This document shows, one piece after another, positions 27,101-36,502 of a stretch of DNA of 64,000 bases. The DNA lies in NCBI GenBank assembly GCA_013397115.1, contig VWZW01002314.1, positions 1,554,090 through 1,618,089 of the forward strand. Reading direction: 5' to 3'. The notes under the pieces are model-generated. The model worked only from the letters and a program-made list of their open reading frames with translations, was not told the origin of the DNA and did not search any database. The translations under genes and the position numbers were made by a program. Numbering within the stretch: position 1 is the stretch's first letter; every line of letters begins with the position of its first letter. The DNA comes from Edolisoma coerulescens (Eukaryota; Chordata; Aves; Passeriformes; Campephagidae).

Positions 27101-27547
27101 TTCCTGTTAGCTTTATCTGGAAAGTGTCTCAAGAAAGAGATGTTTTAGATACTGTGAAAAAATGGAGTATATTCTCCTCTCTAATATGCATTTTGACTTA
27201 TAGAAGATATTTATAACTAGAGATTAGAGTATCAAACAGCCTGAACACCTTCTCTTTTACAAAATGCTTTTAGTTAATTACACTACTTTTATAATTGAGC
27301 CTTTTAATGGACTACTCAGTTGTCTTCCCTTTGTTTTACAAATAAGGCAACTGGGAAGTCACTGACTCCTGGTTTGATTCTGGCTGGAAATAGAAGCCAA
27401 GACCGTGAAAGAGCTGATCTGTGCTTCATAGTGAGTCTTCTTGTGTTACATGTGGGCATGCTAAATCTTGGTATTACGGATAACTATTTTTTTAACCTTG
27501 GACTTTAGAAAGCCCAGAGTGAAGCCTGAAGAGATTCTTCTTCTGTC
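24132..27547. other. Unique non-coding sequence, no gene seen
   Basis: About 3.4 kb, AT-rich, with no recognisable gene, LINE or LTR. Open frames are all below about 105 codons and resemble nothing known. Confidence 0.55.
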
Positions 27548-27553
27548 TCACAG

Positions 27554-27970
27554 TGTTGTTTAGCAACAAAAAAAAAAAACTTGACTCTTTTCTCCTAACT
27601 ACAAAGGAGGCTGCTATCTCTTAAAGCTGCTTCGGTCCTGCTCGCTTGCTTGCCTGCCCACTCAATTGCTCGCTTGCTGTCTCAGCAGTCCTTTCTTCAT
27701 AGTCCTCTTCTGTGGCAGCAGTCCTCCTCCTCTGTGGGCTTCTCCTCTCCCTTATGAGCTACCTGCCAGAGGGGCAGCTGGTCTCTGGTCCTCAGTGGAA
27801 ACACCTGGCTCTGAACAGCTGCAACCCATCAAGGCCAAGACTGCCCACAGCCCACCTTTGTTCTCCTACATGCCTCTCTTTTTACTTTAGATGGATACAG
27901 TACATACACATGCTAATAACTAAAGATGGTTTGGCTGGGGCACACTAAAAGGTTTAAATACATTACAACA
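27554..27970 (-). repeat. 3' LTR (left copy), 417 bp
   Basis: Begins TGTTGTTTAGC and ends ATTACAACA on the plus strand. It pairs with the right copy along its whole length. It contains a 10-base direct repeat GCTCGCTTGC (27640-27649 and 27668-27677) with 18 bases between. The right LTR has only one such unit (GCTCACTTGC at 28773-28782), so one copy lost or gained 28 bp by slippage. No canonical AATAAA is visible on the minus strand. Confidence 0.93.
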
Positions 27971-27971
27971 A

Positions 27972-27989
27972 TTCCCCCTTTTTCTTCTT
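27972..27989 (-). other. Polypurine tract
   Basis: On the minus strand the bases AAGAAGAAAAAGGGGGAA lie directly before the 3' LTR. This is the expected place and composition of the primer for plus-strand DNA synthesis in a retroelement. Confidence 0.85.
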
Positions 27990-28059
27990 GCACCAGCCAA
28001 ACCCTTTCTGCTATGTTTTCCACTGTACATCTACACAGCATATCTCTTTTTTATACAAC

Positions 28060-28190
28060 ACATACTAGAATCTTAATTTTAAATCTCCCTTCTTACATAA
28101 TGTTCTCTACACATACTAGAATCTTAATCACTAGAATCTTAATCTTAAATCTATACAGTATATACTAATCTTAAATCTACCCATACAGCA
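28060..28190 (-). repeat. Degenerate repeats around ACTAGAATCTTAAT / AATCTTAAATCTA
   Basis: The interior of the retroelement repeats the words ACTAGAATCTTAAT (three times between about 28065 and 28145) and AATCTTAAATCTA (repeatedly from 28140 onward). The second word continues into the regular 37-bp array at 28303-28413, so the array probably expanded from it. Confidence 0.75.
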
Positions 28191-28251
28191 CCAGGAGCTT
28201 TCTTCGGGCCCCTGAACTCTTCCCAGGAGCTTTCTTTGGCCCCTGAACTCC
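28191..28251 (-). repeat. Two-copy tandem repeat, about 31 bp
   Basis: CCAGGAGCTTTCTTCGGGCC followed by CCTGAACTCTT is repeated immediately as CCAGGAGCTTTCTTTGGCCC followed by CTGAACTC. A further word, TGGAGCCGCCTCCTGACTCC at 28254, recurs at 28543 as TGGAGCCGCCTCCCAACTCC. The interior is thus partly built by duplication of its own segments. Confidence 0.85.
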
Positions 28252-28302
28252 AATGGAGCCGCCTCCTGACTCCCCCTGCCGCAGTCCTGCCGTGGCAGAC
28301 AT

Positions 28303-28413
28303 ATTATTACAGCAATCTTAAATCTATACAGTAATTACTATTATTACAGCAATCTTAAATCTATACAGTAATTACTATTATTACAGCAATCTTAAATCTA
28401 TACAGTAATTACT
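28303..28413 (-). repeat. Tandem array, three identical 37-bp units
   Basis: Units at 28303-28339, 28340-28376 and 28377-28413 begin ATTATTACAGCAATCTTAAA and end TACAGTAATTACT on the plus strand. They are identical by eye. The array lies inside the retroelement, between the polypurine tract and the primer site. Perfect identity suggests recent expansion, possibly by template switching during reverse transcription. Confidence 0.92.
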
Positions 28414-28442
28414 ACGTAAGTACTGTAAAGGTACTCTTTAGT

Positions 28443-28673
28443 CTAGGTTCCCCAGAGCAAACCTCCCATCAGTCCCATTTTTCTTTTGATAGTCTCTTTC
28501 TCATTTTCCAGTCCCTGGTTGCTCACCTCTTTGGGTGTACCATGGAGCCGCCTCCCAACTCCCCCTGCCACGGTCCCTCTGCAGCAGGCTCCGACCAGGG
28601 CCTCCCATCCTCTCACTCCACAGAACTTACTTCCAAAGGGTTCGGTTTGCTTCATCGTCGCAACATTTATCAC
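28443..28673 (-). CDS. Small open frame directly after the primer binding site (doubtful)
   Basis: The minus-strand frame begins inside the primer binding site with GTG; the first ATG gives about 70 codons starting MKQTEPFGSK. It is Gly- and Lys-rich, has a CC pair, and ends GGLLWGT. It does not resemble gag or any accessory protein I know. The same strand holds good splice-donor words (GAAGTAAGT and GAGGTGAGC) inside the frame, so the region may instead be an untranslated leader with donors. It sits where a gag start or leader would be in a retrovirus. Coding status unproven. Confidence 0.2.
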   Translation of the reverse strand: MINVATMKQTEPFGSKFCGVRGWEALVGACCRGTVAGGVGRRLHGTPKEVSNQGLENEKETIKRKMGLMGGLLWGT

Positions 28674-28686
28674 GTCGGGGTCACCA
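28669..28686 (-). other. Primer binding site, tRNA-Trp type
   Basis: On the minus strand the 18 bases are TGGTGACCCCGACGTGAT, the complement of the 3' end of tRNA-Trp used by avian alpharetroviruses. The site begins two bases after the inner end of the 5' LTR, which is the standard retroviral spacing. This also fixes the orientation of the element. Confidence 0.95.
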
Positions 28687-28688
28687 TT

Positions 28689-29097
28689 TGTTGTTTAGCA
28701 ACAAAAAAAATACTTGACTCTTTTCTCCTAACTACAAAGGAGGCTGCTAACACTTAAAGCTGCTTTAGTCCTGCTCACTTGCTGTCTCAGCAGTCCTTTC
28801 TTCATAGTCCTCTTCTGTGGTAGTAGTCCTCCTCCTCCTCTATGGCAGCAATCCTCTCCTGTGGGCTTCTCCTCTCCCTTATGAGCTACCTGCCAGAGGG
28901 GCAGCTGGTCTCCGGTCCTCAGTGGAAACACCTGGCTCTGAACAGCTGCAACCCATCAAGGCCAAGACTGCCCACAGCCCACCTTTGTTCTCCTACATGC
29001 CTCTCTTTTTACTTTAGATGGATACAATACATACACATGCTAATAACTAAAGATGGGTTGGCTGGGGCACACTAAAAGGTTTAAATACATTACAACA
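28689..29097 (-). repeat. 5' LTR (right copy), 409 bp
   Basis: Begins TGTTGTTTAGC and ends ATTACAACA on the plus strand. Compared with the left copy it has a shorter A tract, lacks 28 bp near 28780, and carries about 20 extra bases near 28830-28855 in a CTCCTC repeat. About ten single-base differences are visible over the remainder. Confidence 0.93.
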
Positions 29098-32000
29098 TCA
29101 CAGCAGCTTCCCATAAACTAATTTCTTAAAGGCTACATGATCCCAGTCAACAGCTCTCCTGTGATATTTTTTGCTGAAGTGGAAGAGCTGAACCTATCAA
29201 CAATTATCACTTGTATTACATTATTTTAACCTTTTTAATATAACACATAATATAATGTTTATTTATAAGACTCCTTGTTGGTGCTTACTTAGGGAACATG
29301 GATTTGTTGACATATACTGATTAATGCAAACTAATTTTTACAGTCCTTTTGTTCCTTCATGACCAGAAGGTAACTCAGTCATTTGAGATTTGAAATTAAT
29401 CATTTCTAATGAGGCTTTGATCACTGTGACCTCTTCAGGAGAAAAAATTTGCTGCCTTCAGACTTTAGGTCTGTGTCCCCAACTCACTTCCATGACTGAG
29501 ATGGCACAGTGCGGCTCCTTACAAAACCAATCAAGTTCATTCGCCAGGGTGTCAGTCTCACTCCTTTCTCTAGTGTTAGATTTTTTGTTTAAAAATCAGA
29601 TGTTTCTGGCAGTTTGTTTTTTAATACAGTATGGTATTTAACATTGAGAGCCCCAAAATACGTGAGCTATGAGAATGAACAAATCACAAAGCGACAGTGT
29701 AGCAAATTCTTAGTGACATTGTATATTCCTGCTAGTATGATAATATACCAGGTGGGTTGGGCATAAAACTGAATGAATATGGAAAGGATTCTTTATCCTT
29801 ATTTTCATTTTTTCATCTATTTATATAAGGCAAAAGACTACCAATTATACATTCCTGAGGAAAAAAAAAATATGAATATTGTTAGTGAAATAACTTTAAA
29901 AACAAGAGATCTTGTTGGCTAATATTCCCTAGATTCTTAGGTACTTGACTTTTTATCTCTCAGTCAGTCAACATGAGCCAAAAGTGGCCTAAAGGCTTAG
30001 ATGTTCCAGTGGTTACTCCAGCACAATCTGATCTGTGACCTCTATCCCTTTGGTTTTTATAATGTCCTTATAAAAACATAATACATTTAAGTATGCTTAA
30101 AGTGCTACTGGCTATAATTAAAGTTCTGTCAGCCTCTCCGTTATAAATCCCTGTTTTCAAGGTTTAATATCTCAGCGGTTTCAATTCCCACTGGGCTAAA
30201 CTTGATACAGAAGCTGTCAGCATGAATGCAAATCCCTACTACCTTCAAAAATATTTTCAATTCATAAAGTTGCTGTTTTTTATTGTTACAGTCTTGCAAG
30301 ACTGTTTCTGATTAGATCCCCTCCCGAAGTCTCTCACACTGCCCTGTCTCATCTTACCAATCAAGATAAAATGTGTCCTAACTTTGAAATGCACAAACAG
30401 ACTGATGGAGTTTCCTTTTTCCTTGTTTTAGGCTATAGGTTGAGTGCAGCTTCTACCCATGTTGAAAACTGCTGACTTCAGGTTAGATCCCCAGACTCCT
30501 CCAGACTGCATCTGCTAGGATGTGAAAGCAAAGATTAGCAGATACCCTCTTAAATGAATTCCTCAGTCTGGGGATAAGTCTAGAGTTGTTCAGCATCACT
30601 CTGCCATACCATCTTCGACATTATATTGCAAGTTGTATTTCTAGATAAGAATAACAATTCTTGATCTTCAGTATCTTTGAAACTGAAGTGCCTCATGCAG
30701 AGTGCCTTGGAACTGGCCTAAACTAGAAATAAAACAATTGTCAACAGTTTGATGATATTTTAATTTTATTGATGTCCACTTGTCAAGTCGTTGTGGGATA
30801 TTATAGAAAAAAAGCATTGGTGTTTCCTGATTTCTTGGAGATGAAGCATGGTCATTCTCTTTTAGGTTTGAACTCCTTCACAGACTCAAACAATCGGTGC
30901 TGTAATCAAAAAATATTGCATCAAAATTTCTTGTTCTCTTCCATTCAGGTCCATGAATATTACATTCCTGGACAGCAAATGTACTTCAGCTTCTCTCCTC
31001 CTCCACTCGAGGCTTGTGAGTATATTTCTGGAAGTGGAGGTGATTTATAGGACTAAAGACCTCAGAAACAGAAGGACTTTGGTCATCCCATTCTGAGTGA
31101 CTGCTCAAACTTTAGGCTGTAAAAAGAAAGGACCATTAACTGTCAATGTGGAGGAGATCAGGGTTTGGAGCTCAGTTTCACAACCAAATATCTCTCACTG
31201 AATCTGCAGTACAGTTATCACACACACAGATTTTGAAACATAGTATTTTTCTCTGGTGTCTCATTGGCTTCTTTTGGCATGCCAGTCATCATGAGTTCTG
31301 CTGCTCTGAACCCCATTCTAGGCTATGTGTCCAGAGACACACCAATGAACAAGGATTCATGGCTATCTGGGCAAACTTAAATTTTAGCGTTGTAAAAGAA
31401 AGAAAAATACCCTTTTTGTGTGTATATATATACGTACTTGTGAATGCACCTTGATATGCACTTACATACTTACGTACTTTGGAGTATATTTTGCCTTAGA
31501 GTTTGTTTATGCTGTGGCAGATTTAAAAAGGGAAAACTCAGTCAAAATAACTGAAATGTTATCACGTTTCTTTTTTATGGCTGTCTTAGATCTGATAAGG
31601 ATCCGCAACTTTGACTAAAAGCATAGACTAAAATGAAAAGACTATTTGTTTGCAAAAGAACCCCTAAATTTTCTTGCACTGCAAGTCAGGGTATCTGATG
31701 CCCTTTTCACCAATTATAATTCACTGGCCAAAGTCAAGTACATAGTGTGTTGTAATAAAAATTATGTCTTTGAAAAATCATAGGATGTTCTGTCAGAAGC
31801 CAAAGATACCTGACATTCCTGAATAAGAACTTGAACTGGGCTCATACGTGGAGCCCAAATTAGATGGGGAGTAGCACTGGTAAAAAAAAAAAAATGCAAG
31901 AGATGAAAAGGCATGCACCATAAAATAGTAAGGAGTGAAAATGAGTCAGAGAGACGGTCAGGCCAGTTAGAACTAATGCTTGTTAAATCTCAAATAAAAT

Positions 32001-35000
32001 ATGCAATCAAGAAAAGTTCAGCGTCCTACTTTTGTGAAAGAAAAGTTGAATGCAAAGTGTTGCTTTGGTCGAGAACAGCCCAGTGCCAGAATACATAGGC
32101 ACATCGTCTGCTCAGAAGCCCACAGCTGTTGTGCTTTTCACTTTGGTTCACTTGAGCTCCTTTGTCATTCAGGTGCACTGCCTTATTGAACTAAATCCCC
32201 ATGTATTTGGAAGTCACTGAAAAGAGGCTACATTTGTAGGCATTCTAACTGTGCTTGTTATTGTTTGTGACTTGAAGTGGGTTCATAAGATGGTGGAATA
32301 AAATATTAATGAAAATGCATTGGAAATGTGTTAAAGCAACCATTTCTGAAATATCTAAAAAGAGAGCTTTTTTTGAGGGGAAGGAAGCAATTTAGGTTCA
32401 GTTTTTAAATATATTTATATACATATAAATATAAACATAAACACATACAAACAAATGCACAGCCTTCTAAACAATGATACTTTTTAATGTATCCTTAGAA
32501 ATCTAGCTGCAATCATAGACATTTGTTAAAAACTGTATCATTTTATTTGATGGACAGATTAATTTCATGATGTGCAAATAATTTAATAATCATCATAATA
32601 GTGGGAGGAATGTACTACACCAAACACATTGGATTTTTGTAAATCTCTTTCTTATTGGCAAGATCTAACAAAGATGCATGCTCCTGTTATAGGTTTTACA
32701 CAATGCTAAATATTTTTAGATTGATTTCAGCAGAAGTACTCAGAGACAACTCTTGCAAGAGTCTCAAGAGGATCTAGTCTAGTAGTAATTTTATACAAGT
32801 GAAAAAATACAAGAAATGTAATGGAATTTGAACATTTAATCTGTTCGCCTTTTAACCTTTGTGAAATGGTAGACCTTGCATTTTCAGTGTAATAAATTAT
32901 TTGAAGGAATGTAAATCTAAGGTGAATCTAATATTTTTTTCTTATAACAATTGATTCTGCTTTAGTAATTTTTAATTCCTCTCATACAAATGGTGGAAAG
33001 AGGAGTAACATGAAGGAAATGATCAAATGATTGCACACAGATTATTGTTGCAACTAGTTTTCCTGTTACTTGCAAATGTTAAGTGTGTTAAACTAGAATA
33101 ATGCACATCAAAGTGACCCAGAGCTCAGCTCTATTCAGCCTTTTTACTTCAGCAAAGATCTAAACATTTGTCTCCTATGAGATAAAATACACAGTAAGAC
33201 AAGGACATGCCAGCTCATACAAAACCTAGCAGGAGAAGCTCTCTTTTGTTTTATGAGGCTTTTGTGTTTGAAGGAAAGTAGCTGGTAGCCAGTAAATGTT
33301 ACACTTCTCCCATGCTGTCTTTTCTCATATCTGTATTTTCACAGTGCAATCTTCATTTACTGGAAAATACAACAGAAATTGTTTTGCAGGGAGCATGCAA
33401 TGAGGCTAAGAATTTAATTTTTGAGTTTGCATCCAAACTCAGACGTGTTCCCCAATTCACCTCTTATCCACATTAATAAATGTCTTCGACCAAGGCTATG
33501 TAATGCCCATCTGGGCTCTTGGCCCTCCTATGGGCAGAGAAAAGCTGGAGTAATGTCATGACTGTTAACTTTATTCTTTCTGTAGCATAACTAGATCAAT
33601 GTGAAGTCAAGGGCTCTGGTTTTTTTTAAGAAATAGTAAAAAGAATAAAGTTTTTAGTTCTCCTGTTTCAGCTCTCTTTAGGCTGTTGGGGATAGATGAA
33701 TCAGCTTGCAATAGCTGAGAAAATAAAGTTACCAACTGAGATAAAGTCTGTTTGCTCAAAGCTCTTCACTGAGCTGTGCCTTTTCTGTGGGCACATATGG
33801 TCGCTCTACAAGGACATCTATGTACTTTACCCTCGTTAGTCCTTTGGTATCTGAAGTTTATATATGCCTGAAGAGGCTCTGATATTATAACATTTCTATA
33901 AGTAAACCAGTCACATGAGGGCATGAGCTTACTTGCTCTGTATGGAAATTTATGGTGATTAGGATTTATCTAGTGAAGACAATTTGTAGGACTGTGCTTC
34001 TAATATTTCATTTCTGCTGATCCTGTGCAGTGTGGGAAACTTGAATGCTACTTGATTCCCAAATAAGCTGAAAGTGGTGCTCTTAAATCTTACAGCTGTT
34101 CATGGTTTCCATGCAATGATTTAGATTGTGCTTATCTCCATGACAGCACAGTGTCTTACCAATATGTGTGTCCAGAAGATCACTGGGATCATAATTCTGG
34201 ATCAGATGTTTAGTAGTTAAAAGGTTTTTGAGATTTTCTGGATAAGACAAGGTAAGAGATAATAGACGGAGAAGATGTTTTTCTTTATAGATCCTCTGAA
34301 GGCAATTTGGTTTTTCAAATGACATTTATGATAACACTGAACAAAAAGGGACACTATGAATTTTAGCACTGTTACTAGCAACAATAAACAACTTTTGTTG
34401 TTCTAACTCCATGATGGAAAAGAATCAGCCAACTTGTTTTGTTTGCCCTCAGGTCATGGTAAAGTGTTGTAAGGCTCACAATATAAAACTGGCAATGATT
34501 AAACAGCTGAGTAGTTTATTTTGTGTTTCTAGAAATTAAAAGTGGTTTACTTTCACCAGCCTCATTTTTACCCTGCATTTGTTCACTTAAATTACTCTCT
34601 GACAGAGAGTGCTTCATAGCTTCATAGATGTGGCTGCATTTTTCTGAGAGACTATAGAAAACTGCATCTGCAATTTTTACTGTAAACTGCCGTGAAGCAT
34701 AAGGTTTGGCTTACTAATGAAACTGCTCACAGTTTGCTAAGACATAAAGAGGCAAAAAGCACAAGGAAAAACAAACTTGTCTGGAGACAGACTCTATGCC
34801 TAGATTAAAAGAAGGAGTAATAAAAGAGTAAGAGCATGTTTTAAAGAGAAAACAAAGGAAAAAGCATAAAAATTCAAAGGAAAAAATAAGGTATAAGTTG
34901 TCAGACAAAATAGAAGGACTCAAGTCATTTTTTAAAACAAGTAAACACTTTGCAGAGTAGAATCAGCTTTCATCACACAAAAATTTTCTCAAAACAAAAG

Positions 35001-36475
35001 ATATTTTTCCTTAAACCAAAAGATAGACTTCTCCATGTGAGGGTTACCTCTCATGATACTGTTGGATTCCAGAGTGCAACAGGAACAAGGCTCTTATGTA
35101 AAACTACACAGATATATTAAATAAGATGCTATTTACAAATTTGCTTTTCAGTTGGGAAAATCACACTGGCATTCTTTGGTCACCATGATTGTACAATTTT
35201 ACATTGCATTTTGCAACAAAATAATCAAAAGATACAGTAGTATTAGGTGTCAGGTTTCTTGGGGTTTTTTGTAAAATATTTTTCAGCTCCTTTGAAGTCT
35301 ATATTAAATGCTTAAGATAATTATACATGGTTTGAAAATTAGGAAAAATATTTTGTTGGCATAAAATTCCTTATTCTCTGAAAATCACAGCAAAAATGAG
35401 AGATATGGTGCCTTGAATACTAATTCCTCATCATGTCCTTCTACCTAGCCTTGGTGTAGTACCTAAACTCTCCAATTCCCTTCTCTCTAGACCATCAGAT
35501 CTTCCTCAGAGAAAGCAGCAGTAGATAAAAGGATTCGGGTATTCTATTCTTCTTTTTTTTTGCATTTCATGTTCTTGCCTTGACCTTGCTCCAATTTTGA
35601 GATTATGAACAGAAAGACAAATCATCACAGTGTTACAAATGCATTTGTGACACTTCCACTTTTCCATGGTGCACAGGTTATGCACATTCCATCACGGACG
35701 AGGTGCTATACCTTTAGCTTATTAAGCTGTGCTTACTCTTGAGAGAAGGTACACACACAAAAAGTTACCATGAAGTAGCTGGTGCATTGACAAGCATTTG
35801 CATCCTACCATTTCTCACTGGTTTGTTACGTGTAAGCACTTACGGTGGAGGCATCTCTGCCACTGCTCCTTTGAAAGGGACTAACCAAAGATCCAGGGTC
35901 TTTCAGGTTGCTCTTGTAAGAAGGTTATTAATCTTAGAGTCTTGTTTCTCTTTAGTGCAATCCTATTCATTCAATTTTTGAAGTGGAAAGAAACAGCAAA
36001 CCCCAGCTCATAACTTTGAATTTATTTTGGTTAGCACCCTCCACAATTTTTTCTCTGTAGGCTTCTATTCCTAGCGTTTCCCCCAACTCTCTCCGGACCC
36101 ATGCTCTGTTTCAGCATCTGAATCAAGCTCTTCATGTATGTTTCAACATGTGACTCCCAGCACAATTTCACACATCAAGAGATTGAATTCTTGAGCAGAC
36201 TTGGTGAAATGGAGTGTGGGCAGGTGAGAGAAAGAGAGGGAAATAATCAATGACATGGATCTGTCTCTAGCAGCTATGCTCATGGAAGATGGGTCTTCAT
36301 GACGCTAGAATGTTGGAGTGAGAGCAGGTCAATGGAGAGGCCAGCAGCTCCTTTAGCCTCAGACTATAGTGATGTGCAGATGTTCTGACCTAAAGGCAAG
36401 CATACTCACTGCCAGGGGGACTCTGCAGCAGCAGGAGGTGTTAGCCATGGACTAGTGAGGCTCCTTTGGATTCCA

Positions 36476-36502
36476 GGTGTCTAAGGTGTCTAAGGTGTCT
36501 AA
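36476..36502 (+). repeat. Three perfect 9-bp units
   Basis: GGTGTCTAA is repeated three times without interruption. Short minisatellite seed; no function inferred. Confidence 0.9.

Larger units (their letters stand above)
27554..29097 (-). mobile_element. Complete, very short LTR retroelement (non-autonomous, tRNA-Trp primed)
   Basis: A structurally complete LTR element in minus orientation, 1544 bp long. Two direct LTRs (27554-27970 and 28689-29097) enclose 718 bp. The element is bordered by a perfect 6-bp target duplication, TCACAG (27548-27553 and 29098-29103). LTR termini are perfect inverted repeats TGTTGT/ACAACA. The minus-strand order is 5' LTR (right), two spacer bases, tRNA-Trp primer binding site, interior, polypurine tract, 3' LTR (left). 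The interior has no gag, protease, reverse transcriptase, integrase or env that I recognise, so enzymes must have come from a helper. The primer site and 6-bp duplication match alpharetroviruses such as avian leukosis virus. By eye the LTRs differ at about ten positions plus three indels, so the insertion is fairly recent. An internally deleted provirus is the alternative to a genuine short family. Confidence 0.93.

Noticed and set aside
27712..29075. Near-identical peptides encoded twice (78 and 77 codons, plus strand), looking like a duplicated gene
   Set aside because: They are antisense readings of the two LTRs of one retroelement, so the duplication is the LTR pair and not a gene family.
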